Shown piece by piece: positions 44,101 to 51,413 of a stretch of 64,000 bases of DNA (position 1 is the first letter of the stretch; each line of letters starts with the position of its first letter). The notes under the pieces were generated by a model, which saw only the letters and a list, made by a program, of their open reading frames with translations, did no database searches and was not told the origin of the DNA. Origin of the DNA: Bacteroidia bacterium (GTDB taxonomy: Bacteria; Bacteroidota; Bacteroidia; SXHM01); the NCBI GenBank assembly GCA_022072225.1, contig JAJVIC010000002.1, positions 1 through 64,000 of the forward strand. The letters run 5' to 3'. The position numbers and the translations under genes are program-made.

Positions 44101-46442
44101 TGTGTTGAAGCAATTTCAAAATCAGGGATGGAGCCGGTAACTACCACCATATCGAGGTTTATCAGTGTGTCGCTGCAACCGTTCAGATCAGTAACAGTAA
44201 GTGATACATCATAAGTACCCTGCACGGTATAGATATGTGTGGGGTTTTGTTCCGTAGTGGTAGAGCCATCACCAAAGTTCCAGTACCATGCAACGGCATC
44301 GGTTGAACTTTCGGTAAAACTTACAGTAAGCGGACCGCAGCCCGAAGTATTAGCTGCTGCAAAAGAAGCCAGAGGATCGGTAATGGTAAAGTTTTCGTTT
44401 TCGGTGTGGATACAGGCAGTTGTATCGCTCGTTACGGTGAGTTCTACTTCATAATAACCGGGAAGAAGGTAGGTGTGTGTAGGTTCAAACTCATTGCTCA
44501 GCGGGCTCCCGTCACCAAAATCCCAGCTGTAGCTGTCGGCAGCAATAGAGTTGTTATCAAAAACAACGGTGTAAGGATCATCGCAATTCAGCATAGCCTC
44601 AAACTCAGCAACGGCAGGGCGCACATACACATAATTGAAGAAGGTAAGTGTATCGGTACACCCGTTATTCAGTGCAATGAGGGTAACACTGAAATAACCG
44701 GTATCGCCATAGGTGTGAATGGGGTTTTGCTCTGTTGAGAAGGTGCCGTCACCAAAATCCCAGCTCCAGTCGGTTACCTCTAACGAAAGGTCGGTAAACT
44801 GAACTTCTTCACCCGCACAAACATAATTGGGTGTGCCGGTAAAGTTGGCTCCCGGAGGTGTGTAAGCAAAAATAATGTTGGGGCGCACTAAGGTATCAAT
44901 GCAGCCGGCTGCATTTTCAATGATAAGGGTAATGGTATAAAGTCCTGTATCGGTAAAGGTGTGTGTAGGGTTTTGCAGGGTTGAAGTTGTTCCGTCATCA
45001 AAATTCCATTGCCACGAGGTGATGGGGCTTCCCGAAGTACTAAGGTCAGTGAAGTTTACCGTAAGCGGAATACAGAAACCATACACATCGGGTTCAAAGG
45101 CGGCTGTTGTTTCGCTCAGTTGAATATAGGGCATTTGTGTAGTGGTAACACTGCAGCCGGTGGTGTTGGTTACCGTTAATGCAACTCCGTAATTACCAAA
45201 TGAGGTGTAGGTATGTTGCGGGTTTTGGTCGGTTGAGCCAATTCCGTCACCAAAGTTCCATTGATAGGTGAAAGGGCCTGTTCCTGTTGAGTTATCATTA
45301 TAATTTACGGTGAAGGGAAGCTCGCAGCCTGTTGTCTGGTCGGCACTGAAACTAACGGCCGGAGCATCGGCAACGGTAATGTAATTTACTATTAGTAAAG
45401 TATCGCTGCAATTGCCGGTATAGCTGGCAATCAACCGCACAGAATAGGTTCCGGGTGTGGTATAAACGTGCGAAGGATTTTGGTCGGTTGAGGTTTGTCC
45501 GTCACCAAAATTCCAGAGCCAGGTGGCTGGCGGGGGCGAGGTTAAGTCGGTAAAGTTTACAGGAGCATTGGCACACACATTTGTGTTCGGCACGCTGAAA
45601 TCAACATTTACCGTTTCCACTACGGTGATGTAATCGGTTTGGGTAGCGGTAGCCGCGCAGCCTATGGGGTCGGTGGCGGTAAGGCTTACGGTATAAACGC
45701 CTCCTGCGGTATAGCTGTGCGTTGGGTTGGCAGCGGTGGATGTTCCGCCATCACCGAAATCCCAGGCATAGGTAAGCGCACCGCTTCCCGATGAGGTATT
45801 GGTAAAGCTTACCAACTGCGGCACATCGCAACTGAACAGCGGATCGGCAGTAAAGGCTACCGTAGGAAATGCACTGCCCACGCTGATGTAATTATTAACC
45901 GTAAGCTGGGTAAAACAGCCATTGGCATCGGTAAGCAGCAGGGTAACGTTAAAACTGCCGGAGTTGGGGTAGGTGTGTGTGGGGTTTTGGTCGGTGCTTA
46001 CGGTACCGTCACCAAAATCCCATATCCAGGAACTGATGGGCGATGAGCCGGGAACGGAAAGGTCGGTAAACTGCACGGGCAGGGGAAAGCAGCCCTGAGT
46101 ATCGTCAGCGCTGAAGTTGGCTACAGGCGGAGCAAACACTTCAATGTAATCTACCTTGGTTTCGGTGTCGGTATCGGTGCCGTTGCTAACGGTAAGGGTT
46201 ACGGTATAAAGCCCGGGGGTGATGTAAGTGGCTGAGGGATTGGTAGCGGTAGAGGTATTGCCGTTGCCCAGGTTCCAGGTATAGGTAAGTGTTCCGCTGC
46301 CGGTGCTCAGGTTATTGAACTGCACAATAAGCGGACCGCAGCCATCGGTATTGATGGTGGTGAAATCTGCACTTACCTGTGCAAACAAAAACTGGGTACT
46401 GAAAACGGTGAGGAGGGCGAGGTATAGGTTCTTTTTAAACAA
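41121..46442 (-). CDS. Giant PKD-repeat surface protein, T9SS type B (1773 aa)
   Basis: Signal peptide MFKKNLYLALLTVFSTQFLFAQ, then about 19 tandem PKD domains identified from W-FGDG motifs (for example WIWDFGDG, YAWDFGDG, WQWNFDDG, WFWDFGDG). The array is interrupted after about 13 domains by an Ig-like segment (DAGNDVTICREDSTQL). The C-terminus is a T9SS type B domain (WVPNAFIPQGG, RMQIFDTWGNLLFETD, NGQPAEGWNG). A fibre-like surface protein for adhesion or gliding is the natural reading. The repeated domains are similar enough at DNA level to allow recombination. Confidence 0.92.
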   Translation of the reverse strand: MFKKNLYLALLTVFSTQFLFAQVSADFTTINTDGCGPLIVQFNNLSTGSGTLTYTWNLGNGNTSTATNPSATYITPGLYTVTLTVSNGTDTDTETKVDYIEVFAPPVANFSADDTQGCFPLPVQFTDLSVPGSSPISSWIWDFGDGTVSTDQNPTHTYPNSGSFNVTLLLTDANGCFTQLTVNNYISVGSAFPTVAFTADPLFSCDVPQLVSFTNTSSGSGALTYAWDFGDGGTSTAANPTHSYTAGGVYTVSLTATDPIGCAATATQTDYITVVETVNVDFSVPNTNVCANAPVNFTDLTSPPPATWLWNFGDGQTSTDQNPSHVYTTPGTYSVRLIASYTGNCSDTLLIVNYITVADAPAVSFSADQTTGCELPFTVNYNDNSTGTGPFTYQWNFGDGIGSTDQNPQHTYTSFGNYGVALTVTNTTGCSVTTTQMPYIQLSETTAAFEPDVYGFCIPLTVNFTDLSTSGSPITSWQWNFDDGTTSTLQNPTHTFTDTGLYTITLIIENAAGCIDTLVRPNIIFAYTPPGANFTGTPNYVCAGEEVQFTDLSLEVTDWSWDFGDGTFSTEQNPIHTYGDTGYFSVTLIALNNGCTDTLTFFNYVYVRPAVAEFEAMLNCDDPYTVVFDNNSIAADSYSWDFGDGSPLSNEFEPTHTYLLPGYYEVELTVTSDTTACIHTENENFTITDPLASFAAANTSGCGPLTVSFTESSTDAVAWYWNFGDGSTTTEQNPTHIYTVQGTYDVSLTVTDLNGCSDTLINLDMVVVTGSIPDFEIASTQGCDTLLVQFSDLSSPPGSVLTWFWDFGDGTTSTQQNPSHIYQNAGTYDVSLTISDDAGCTNTNLENDFVNYIPYPTPDFLAWQNEACPGEPITFNNLSSPDAVSFVWDFGDGTTSTDTMPTHAYAVPGVYTVSLSAANSNGCDSSATITDYIIVETPDAAFTAFPTVAFCPPLLVNFTDQSAGNIVAWQWFFGDGTFSTVQNPSHVYTIPGLFDVTLIITNSFGCTDTVLMPGIINLSGPTGTFSFAPDSAGCLPFTVTFEAASSNATTFTWDFGDGNLGNGQTAAHQYTQSGNFFPSLILQDANGCSFVIPGTGSISVSPLAVDAGNDVTICREDSTQLQAAGGTVYAWNPTTGLSNPNIANPVASPSVTTKYYVTVTDGDCSNIDSVTVTVGNTATAAFDFNTVCAGDTTYFTDLSLNGGDSITSWTWNFGDGITSALQSPSHLYAAGGTYNVSLSVATQNGCGNSDSTDVIVHSVPAAAFSAPDVCLNDTSIFTDLSTIATGSITSWNWTMSDGTIFFTQNPNHFYSLDSTFTVSLVVTGTGGCSDSTAQTITIHPLPVADFSVEDVCITQLSVFSDSTTINSGSIANYQWTFGNGNTSNQQNPTQIYAAPGTYTITLLTTSDFGCVDSTSGSTTIFPNPVSNFAANSDSSCTYPVTVGFSNSSTGATLYDWTFGNGGSSQVFNPSVVYDTSGNYLVTLIATNQFGCSDTSSAVYNVYPIPVADFSVSATEGCQPLSITFDSGLTENALTYSWTFNNGSTSTDVNPTTVYTDPGVYSVNLTVVGEGGCIDSVSYANIITVFENPTAAFDYHVVNEPNIDGTTEFTNLSSPIISSHWDFGDGGSSNEMNPTHQFGNYGSYPVMLIVTDFRGCIDTALYNIFVDFFSGLWVPNAFIPQGGEGHNLFLPKGTGLKTYRMQIFDTWGNLLFETDKLENGQPAEGWNGIHKGELLPQNAYVWHITARFGDGKLWQGKLYENGQQSTIGSVTLLR

Positions 46443-46504
46443 GCTCTGTTATTTAATAGCGAAGCTATACGCAAACGGGGTGAATAGGTTTTGATTTAAC
46501 TATA

Positions 46505-46600
46505 AGGGTGCAAAGGTTTTTAACACAGAGGGCACAGGGGTAAAAGAGGTACACAGAGTTATTTTACCACTAAGAGCACAAGCACACTAAGCCCTTTTGC
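46505..46600. repeat. Dispersed ACCACTAAGAGCACA-type repeats
   Basis: Two or three copies of the theme AACACAGAGGGCACAG / TTTTACCACTAAGAGCACA, related to the ACCGCAGAG family. They fill the gap between the giant PKD gene and hicA. Confidence 0.6.
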
Positions 46601-46625
46601 TTAGTTAAAAACTTTTATACATTTG
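46596..46625 (+). promoter_or_regulatory. Promoter of hicAB
   Basis: TTTG at 46596-46599, 18 bases, then TACATTTG at 46618-46625; a full Bacteroidota promoter. Expected start about 46632, leaving a leader of about 20 nt before the GTG of hicA. A second TACTTTTG overlaps the start codon itself. Confidence 0.65.
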
Positions 46626-46652
46626 CCTTAAACAATTTTATACTATACTTTT

Positions 46653-46838
46653 GTGAAAGTTAAAGAGGTAATAAAACTGATAGAACAAGATGGTTGGTAT
46701 TTGGCACGGCAAAAGGGAAGCCATCAACAGTATAAGCACCCGGAAAAAACAGGAACTGTTACAGTAGCCGGAAAGCCGAGTGATGATTTACCAAAAGGAA
46801 CATTAAACAGCATTTTTAAACAGGCACAATTAAAATAA
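46653..46838 (+). CDS. hicA: HicA-family mRNA interferase toxin
   Basis: 61 residues with a GTG start (KVKEVIKLIEQDGW). The double-stranded-RNA-binding-like fold has GSHQQYKHP with the catalytic His, and ends DLPKGTLNSIFKQA. It cleaves mRNA when not held by HicB. hicB starts 7 bases later. Confidence 0.93.
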   Translation: MKVKEVIKLIEQDGWYLARQKGSHQQYKHPEKTGTVTVAGKPSDDLPKGTLNSIFKQAQLK

Positions 46839-46845
46839 ATACACC

Positions 46846-47103
46846 ATGCAATATCTTGTAATTGTTGAAAAAGCAGAAAACAACTATGCAGCATTTAGTC
46901 CCGATGTTCCGGGGTGTGTTGCCACAGGTGCAACGGTAGAAGAAACTTTGAACGAAATGCGTGCTGCTCTTGAATTTCATTTAGAGGGTTTAGACCAACT
47001 GCCTCAACCCAAAGGATTGCGCTATTACATTGATAAGGGTGATTTACTTCACGAACCCGAGGCACTGTTTACTGAGTTACAATTGCCGCGTTTGGCTGCC
47101 TGA
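46846..47103 (+). CDS. hicB: HicB-family antitoxin
   Basis: 85 residues. The degenerate RNase H-like fold is visible (YLVIVEKAENNYAAFSPDVPGC, ATVEETLNEMRAALEFHLEG). No separate DNA-binding domain is obvious at the C-terminus, which is short. It neutralises HicA. Confidence 0.92.
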   Translation: MQYLVIVEKAENNYAAFSPDVPGCVATGATVEETLNEMRAALEFHLEGLDQLPQPKGLRYYIDKGDLLHEPEALFTELQLPRLAA

Positions 47104-47175
47104 GTTTTTTTACCACTAAGGGCACAGGCGCACTAAGGTTTTTTACCGCTAAGGGCGCAAAGGCGCAAGAGATTT
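47104..47175. repeat. Two dispersed ACCRCTAAGGGC repeats
   Basis: TTTTTTACCACTAAGGGCAC and TTTTTTACCGCTAAGGGCGC follow each other; same family as 46505-46600. They separate hicAB from the second toxin-antitoxin pair. Confidence 0.7.
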
Positions 47176-47180
47176 TTTGC

Positions 47181-47212
47181 TTTGTTTGTTATTCTAAAAC
47201 CCTTTACCTTTG
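47181..47212 (+). promoter_or_regulatory. Promoter of the second toxin-antitoxin pair
   Basis: TTTG (47181-47184), 20 bases, TACCTTTG (47205-47212), 24 bases before the antitoxin ATG. Confidence 0.65.
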
Positions 47213-47236
47213 TTGTTGTAAATAAAAATTTCAACT

Positions 47237-47464
47237 ATGAAACTACAGGAGCAAAAACTTGAACTGGCTAAAATGGTGCTTAACACCGATAGCGAAGTGC
47301 TTTTAAAAAAAGTAAGAGCCGTTTTTGATAAAGCCGAAAGTGATTTTTGGGATGAGTTGAGCGACTTCCAAAAACAAACAGTTGAAGAAGCAATTAAACA
47401 AGCAGACAAAGGTGAATTGGTTTCGCACAAAGAAGCCATGAAAAAATACCGCAAATGGCTTTAA
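47237..47464 (+). CDS. Putative antitoxin of a RelE/ParE-type pair
   Basis: 75 residues, helical and acidic, with the layout of small Bacteroidota antitoxins (LAKMVLNTDSEVLLKKV, FQKQTVEEAIKQADKGELVSHKEAMKKYRKW). It overlaps the toxin start by 10 bases, a typical coupling. Confidence 0.8.
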   Translation: MKLQEQKLELAKMVLNTDSEVLLKKVRAVFDKAESDFWDELSDFQKQTVEEAIKQADKGELVSHKEAMKKYRKWL

Positions 47465-47751
47465 CCATTAAGTGGACAAAGCGCTCGCGCGAAACCTTTG
47501 ATACGGTTATTAAATACCTTGAAGAAAACTGGACCGAGCGCGAAATTAAAAACTTTATTGCTGAAACGAACAGGGTAATTGGACACATTACCATCATGCC
47601 CTTAATGTTCAGGCGTTCAGGCAAAAAAGGAATACATGAGGCGGTTATTGTTCCGCAATGTATTTTAATATACAGAATTAAGAAAAAAGAAATTCAACTG
47701 CTTGCATTCTTTGATACCAAGCAAAGCCCTAAGAAGAAGAGCAGGAGGTAG
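47455..47751 (+). CDS. RelE/ParE-superfamily toxin
   Basis: 98 residues with the RelE/ParE fold pattern: IKWTKRSRETFDTVIKYLEENWTERE at the N-terminus (split here), a central RRSGKKGIHEAVI, and YRIKKKEIQLLAFFDTKQ at the end. It either cleaves mRNA at the ribosome or poisons gyrase; the subgroup is not certain. Confidence 0.85.
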   Translation: MALTIKWTKRSRETFDTVIKYLEENWTEREIKNFIAETNRVIGHITIMPLMFRRSGKKGIHEAVIVPQCILIYRIKKKEIQLLAFFDTKQSPKKKSRR

Positions 47752-47794
47752 GTATCGTTAAGCCCCAACGTTTTTACCCCATCCTCCAAATAAA

Positions 47795-47825
47795 TTTGTT
47801 TCTTAAAAATCCTTTTATACATTTG
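47795..47825 (+). promoter_or_regulatory. Strong promoter without an immediate gene
   Basis: TTTG (47795-47798), 19 bases, TACATTTG (47818-47825), one of the best matches to the consensus in the window. The next start codon is over 230 bases away, with a terminator between. Confidence 0.6.
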
Positions 47826-47884
47826 CCGTGTGTTTACTACAACTCAACCAATAAATACTATTACTTGCCTTTGCTTACGCTTTA

Positions 47885-47919
47885 AGCGTACAGCGTACAG
47901 CGTACAGCGTACAGCGTAC
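47885..47919. repeat. Five tandem copies of AGCGTAC
   Basis: Perfect 7-bp direct repeats within the candidate leader; a length-variable tract is likely. Confidence 0.9.
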
Positions 47920-47946
47920 AAACTTTAGAAGAGAATAAAATTATTG

Positions 47947-47981
47947 AAAAGCCTCGCGCCTTTATGGGCGCGGGGCTTTTT
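47947..47981 (+). terminator. GC-rich intrinsic terminator
   Basis: AAAAGCCTCGCGCC pairs with GGCGCGGGGCTTTT around TTTATG, ending in a T run. Confidence 0.88.
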
Positions 47982-48058
47982 GTTTTTAACAATTAATAAT
48001 AAAAATCAGCGAAAGCCGAAAAGCTGCAACAGAGTAGGCAAACTCAAAACCAAACTAC

Positions 48059-48724
48059 ATGAAAAAAACTATTACACTTTTAATCAGCGCAGCCCTGCTG
48101 ATGGTGATGAATGTGAGGGGGCAAACAGTAGCAGGCACTTTTATAGATGCCGTTGCATCGGGTGGATTTAACACAACAGTACCTCTTGGTGGACAACAAA
48201 TCAATGTAAACTGGACAGTAGGACAAACCGTTATTGATTTTCCTACTAATGAAGATGATAACCAAACACAAGGCTTTAATCAGGCATTTAAGGAATGTGT
48301 TTTTTATGATACTGTTCAATGGGCGCAAGTAACTATACGTGTACCGGACACATCTCCTTTAGCACACCCCGGTGATAGTATAGATGTTACGGTTTGGCAG
48401 TCTGAAACTGGCCAATTTCCTCACCAATATACGGCTCCATGGTGCGTAACCTCGGTTTATGAAAACCCTGATAACATTACTGATGGTATTGAAATTTACC
48501 CTAACCCTGCGGCTGAGGTGCTTACGGTGGTAATACCCGAAACACTTAATCCTACATCGGTAGCGAGTTTCTTTGACATTAACGGAAGACTGGCGCAACA
48601 GGTAAATATTACCGCCAACCGTCAGGAAATGGAAGTAGCCACACTTACACCCGGCATGTACTTTATTATTATCAATGCCAAAAACGGACAACAATTATCT
48701 ACACACAAACTCATAAAAAAATAA
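48059..48724 (+). CDS. T9SS type A secreted protein, unknown
   Basis: 221 residues; signal peptide MKKTITLLISAALLMVMNVRGQ. The mature N-terminus resembles the repeated-sequence protein type VAGTFIDAVASGGFNTTVPLG seen in Bacteroidota secreted proteins (split for length). The C-terminal sorting domain is IEIYPNPAAEVLTVVIPE ... LTPGMYFIIINAKNG. It is followed 24 bases later by the tail-collar gene, probably in one operon. Confidence 0.82.
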   Translation: MKKTITLLISAALLMVMNVRGQTVAGTFIDAVASGGFNTTVPLGGQQINVNWTVGQTVIDFPTNEDDNQTQGFNQAFKECVFYDTVQWAQVTIRVPDTSPLAHPGDSIDVTVWQSETGQFPHQYTAPWCVTSVYENPDNITDGIEIYPNPAAEVLTVVIPETLNPTSVASFFDINGRLAQQVNITANRQEMEVATLTPGMYFIIINAKNGQQLSTHKLIKK

Positions 48725-48748
48725 CACAACACTTAAAACTATACTATT

Positions 48749-49921
48749 ATGAAAAAGCTATTATACCTTTTATTCGTTTTTATTTCTGCTTCTGCTTATG
48801 CACAGTCGCCTAATACTATCAATTATCAAGCGGTATTGCGCTCTAGTGGAGGCGAAGCGTATGTGCCACAATCCGGTAACATAGACCTTACTTTTGAAAT
48901 TTACATAAGCGAGTCGGCAGGTACACCTGTATGGAGTCAGATTGTTTCTGATGTTGATGTAAGCCAGTATGGTGTTGTTAACACAGAGTTTGGTGATGGC
49001 GACCTTGCCAGTCTTGATTGGGCAGGAATTGCTTATTGGTTAGAGGTAACTGCGGAAGGCAATATTGACCTTGGTCGTAAACAACTCAATACAGTTCCTT
49101 ATGCTTTTCATGCTAAAACCAGCGATACGGCAGCTTATGCATTGCAATCTAATGTTAGCGCACCGATTTTAACCCTTAGCGGACAAACATTGGGCATACA
49201 AGGAAGCAACACTGTTACATTGCCTGCCGATACAGACACCGATACTGACGAACAAAACCTCACCGTTAGCGGAAACACTCTTTCACTTACCAATAGCACA
49301 CCTGCATCGGTTACGCTTACGTTTACCGTAACAGGCAATCAGGTTGCTTTAAACGGAACTAACGTATTTACTATTCCTGACCTTACCCCTCCGGGTACTA
49401 TTGTAGCCTACGGTGGCGATGCAAACAATATTCCAACAGGTTGGTTGCTTTGTGATGGACAGGCGTATCCTCGTACAGGTGAATATGCACCCCTTTTTGC
49501 AACCATTGCAACACAATTTGGTTTTCCTAATGGAAACGAATTTAATGTACCCGATTTAAGAGGTATGTTTTTACGCGGACAAAGCGGAACTCGAAGCGAT
49601 GCTTACGCTGACCCGGGAAGAACAACTCGTATTGCTTCAGGCTTAAATGGTGCAACAGGAAATACTGTTGGTAGCTTACAGGTTGATGCTTTGCAAGGGC
49701 ACGCACACAAGGTATATGGAGGAGATGTTAACGGTGGAGGAACAAGAAATGCTTTAGTTAGAACACAGTTGGGACAGTCTGGAAATGGATATGCAGATGT
49801 GCAACACGGTGGCGCAGATGAAATGGTAATTTCAGCATATTCAAATCAATGGGGAACACCAAGAGTTGCTACCGAAACCCGCCCAACAAACGTTTATGTA
49901 AACTACATCATTAAAAAGTAA
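48749..49921 (+). CDS. Secreted protein with a phage tail-collar domain
   Basis: 390 residues; signal peptide ending SASAYAQ. Residues about 20-115 have the INYQAVLRSSGGEAY ... LNTVPYAFHAKT pattern frequent in Bacteroidota surface proteins. Residues about 215-390 are a phage tail-collar fold: PPGTIVAYGGD, PTGWLLCDGQAYPRTG, FNVPDLRGMFLRGQ, and a His-containing ALQGHAHKV. The family forms receptor-binding fibres in phages; here the signal peptide indicates a cell-surface use. A strong terminator follows. Confidence 0.85.
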   Translation: MKKLLYLLFVFISASAYAQSPNTINYQAVLRSSGGEAYVPQSGNIDLTFEIYISESAGTPVWSQIVSDVDVSQYGVVNTEFGDGDLASLDWAGIAYWLEVTAEGNIDLGRKQLNTVPYAFHAKTSDTAAYALQSNVSAPILTLSGQTLGIQGSNTVTLPADTDTDTDEQNLTVSGNTLSLTNSTPASVTLTFTVTGNQVALNGTNVFTIPDLTPPGTIVAYGGDANNIPTGWLLCDGQAYPRTGEYAPLFATIATQFGFPNGNEFNVPDLRGMFLRGQSGTRSDAYADPGRTTRIASGLNGATGNTVGSLQVDALQGHAHKVYGGDVNGGGTRNALVRTQLGQSGNGYADVQHGGADEMVISAYSNQWGTPRVATETRPTNVYVNYIIKK

Positions 49922-49926
49922 TACCC

Positions 49927-49970
49927 AAACAGGTACAAGGCTGTAGTAAACAGCCTTGTACCTGTTTATA
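49927..49970 (+). terminator. 17-bp perfect hairpin terminator
   Basis: Arms 49927-49943 and 49951-49967 (AAACAGGTACAAGGCTG and its complement) around TAGTAAA, beginning 5 bases after the collar gene stop. Confidence 0.92.
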
Positions 49971-49980
49971 ATCCCCCCCC

Positions 49981-50227
49981 CGAATTCATGAACCGACACC
50001 CCAACCCATATCACCGGATACCCTCCGTTCTAAAACGGATAGGGCTACCCGTATCGGGAGATGGTATCCGTTTTAAAACGGAGTGGGCAAACCAGTCTGC
50101 TTATACCTATCCGTTCATGAACGGACAGGGCAAAGCACACCGGAAGAAAGTGTCCGTTTTAGAACGGACAGGGCCAACCACATCGGGAGGTGGTATCCGT
50201 TCTAAAACGGATAGTGCAAACCGATAG
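49981..50227. repeat. 43-bp tandem array C with a dyad in each unit
   Basis: TCCGTT begins at 50024, 50067, 50110, 50153 and 50196, exactly 43 bp apart, each part of TCCGTTnnnnAACGGA with central bases CTAA, TTAA, CATG, TTAG and CTAA. A degenerate sixth unit with TTCATGAAC lies one period earlier (about 49981). The second half of each unit contains GGGC followed by AACCA or similar and GGGAGGTGG-like bases. Confidence 0.92.
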
Positions 50228-50316
50228 TTTAACACAGAAGCTAACAATTTCACACATCACAAATACCTTAATCAGATAACGAAACAGAAACCATTAACCC
50301 TTAAAACTTAGAACTT

Positions 50317-51255
50317 ATGATTCTACATCACCTCAAAAATCCGTTCGCTAATCCCGAAATCAGCGAAGCTAACCTGGACAAAATCGTTGACACCCACATC
50401 AACCGATTAATTAACAACAATCAGGGAGGCACCTACACCCAAATGATAAACGATACCCCGCCACTGTTTCAGGCGTGGCGCACGGCTATCAGTACCGAAG
50501 CTATAGAAAAGGCTCTGCGCGAGGGGCGCACCATCAGCGTTAATGATGCGGTAAAAATTATAAAGGCTTATATCTCGCGCAAGCGTGGGGTTATCAAAGA
50601 TATATTTGCAGAGGGCACACCCGGCTACGAACTATTATACCCCAACGGAGCCATGGAATATTCCGATGCTACTTTGGGCAACCTGCGCACCCTTACCGAG
50701 CGCTGGATAGCGTCAGCAAATGCAAGCGGATCGCCAGTAATAGCAGCAATGGGTCCCGAACTGCAACTCTTTTTAGATGCTTTTATAACCGCCCGCACCA
50801 ATCAACTGCAAAGTGCTGGCGAGGTAATAGAAAAAGACAGCGACAGCGATATAGCCCGTGCCGCTTTGGTAAAACAGGTGTATAAAAATTTGCTCGGGTT
50901 ATTGATTATACACATAGATGATGTGAACAGGGTAATTGATTTCTTTGACCTTAGCATAACCAAAAAGAAAAAGAAAACCTATACCCTGAAAGTAAACGGC
51001 AACACGGTAAAAAACATAACAGAAGATTTTGCCCCTGAGCAGTTGTTTGAAATAGAAAACAAAGGCACAGTAAACCTGCTGGTTTACACAGCCGATGCAA
51101 AAACAACTCCTCATCAGGGCTGGGGAATAAACATAGCACCCGGCACCAAACAGAAATATACGGTAGCCGAGTTAGGCGGATTACGTGCCTTTTTAAATGT
51201 GCATAATCAAAACCCTGCACAGGGCACTCTATCGGTTAAGTTGGTTGATGCATAG
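50317..51255 (+). CDS. Orphan helical protein with a conserved C-terminal tail domain
   Basis: 312 residues, no signal peptide. Residues 1-215 look helical (TISVNDAVKIIKAYISRKR; LVKQVYKNLLGLLIIHI), then a lysine run (TKKKKKT) and a beta domain about residues 225-312 ending LRAFLNVHNQNPAQGTLSVK. This ending matches the end of the 404-residue protein at 55571 (YKACLNIQNQSPNSGTYEI). The start codon lies 90 bases after array C. Not a family I can name; a cytosolic structural or binding role is possible. Confidence 0.8.
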   Translation: MILHHLKNPFANPEISEANLDKIVDTHINRLINNNQGGTYTQMINDTPPLFQAWRTAISTEAIEKALREGRTISVNDAVKIIKAYISRKRGVIKDIFAEGTPGYELLYPNGAMEYSDATLGNLRTLTERWIASANASGSPVIAAMGPELQLFLDAFITARTNQLQSAGEVIEKDSDSDIARAALVKQVYKNLLGLLIIHIDDVNRVIDFFDLSITKKKKKTYTLKVNGNTVKNITEDFAPEQLFEIENKGTVNLLVYTADAKTTPHQGWGINIAPGTKQKYTVAELGGLRAFLNVHNQNPAQGTLSVKLVDA

Positions 51256-51283
51256 TAGGCACACGTCACAATGTGTGCTCATT

Positions 51284-51325
51284 AAACAGTCCTCTTGCCC
51301 CCCCGGCAAGGGGACTGTTTTTTTT
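51284..51325 (+). terminator. Terminator after the array C gene
   Basis: AAACAGTCC...CTTGCC pairs with GGCAAGG...GGACTGTTT, ending in eight T. Confidence 0.88.
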
Positions 51326-51413
51326 CTCTGCGCCTCCGCGCCTTTGCGAGCAAAAAAACTCCGCGCCTCCCGATAGCTATCGGAACAGTTCAATCCGCGT
51401 CATCCGCGTGCCA
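51326..51413. repeat. Dispersed repeat fragments
   Basis: CTCTGCGCCTCCGCGCCTTT is an inverted relative of the ACCGCAGAG family; CGATAGCTATCG is a perfect 12-bp palindrome within it; TCCGCGTCATCCGCGTG follows. No gene is seen. Confidence 0.6.

Larger units (their letters stand above)
47832..47981 (+). ncRNA. Candidate leader RNA or small RNA
   Basis: From the predicted start near 47832 to the hairpin terminator ending about 47981 there is no recognisable gene. The stretch holds a TACGCTTTAAGCGTA dyad and five AGCGTAC repeats, then the terminator. It could be a free small RNA of about 150 nt or an attenuating leader of the T9SS gene at 48059. Confidence 0.4.

Noticed and set aside
46646-46653. 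TACTTTTG as the hicA promoter
   Set aside because: It would place the transcription start inside the gene; the TACATTTG box at 46618 gives a normal leader.
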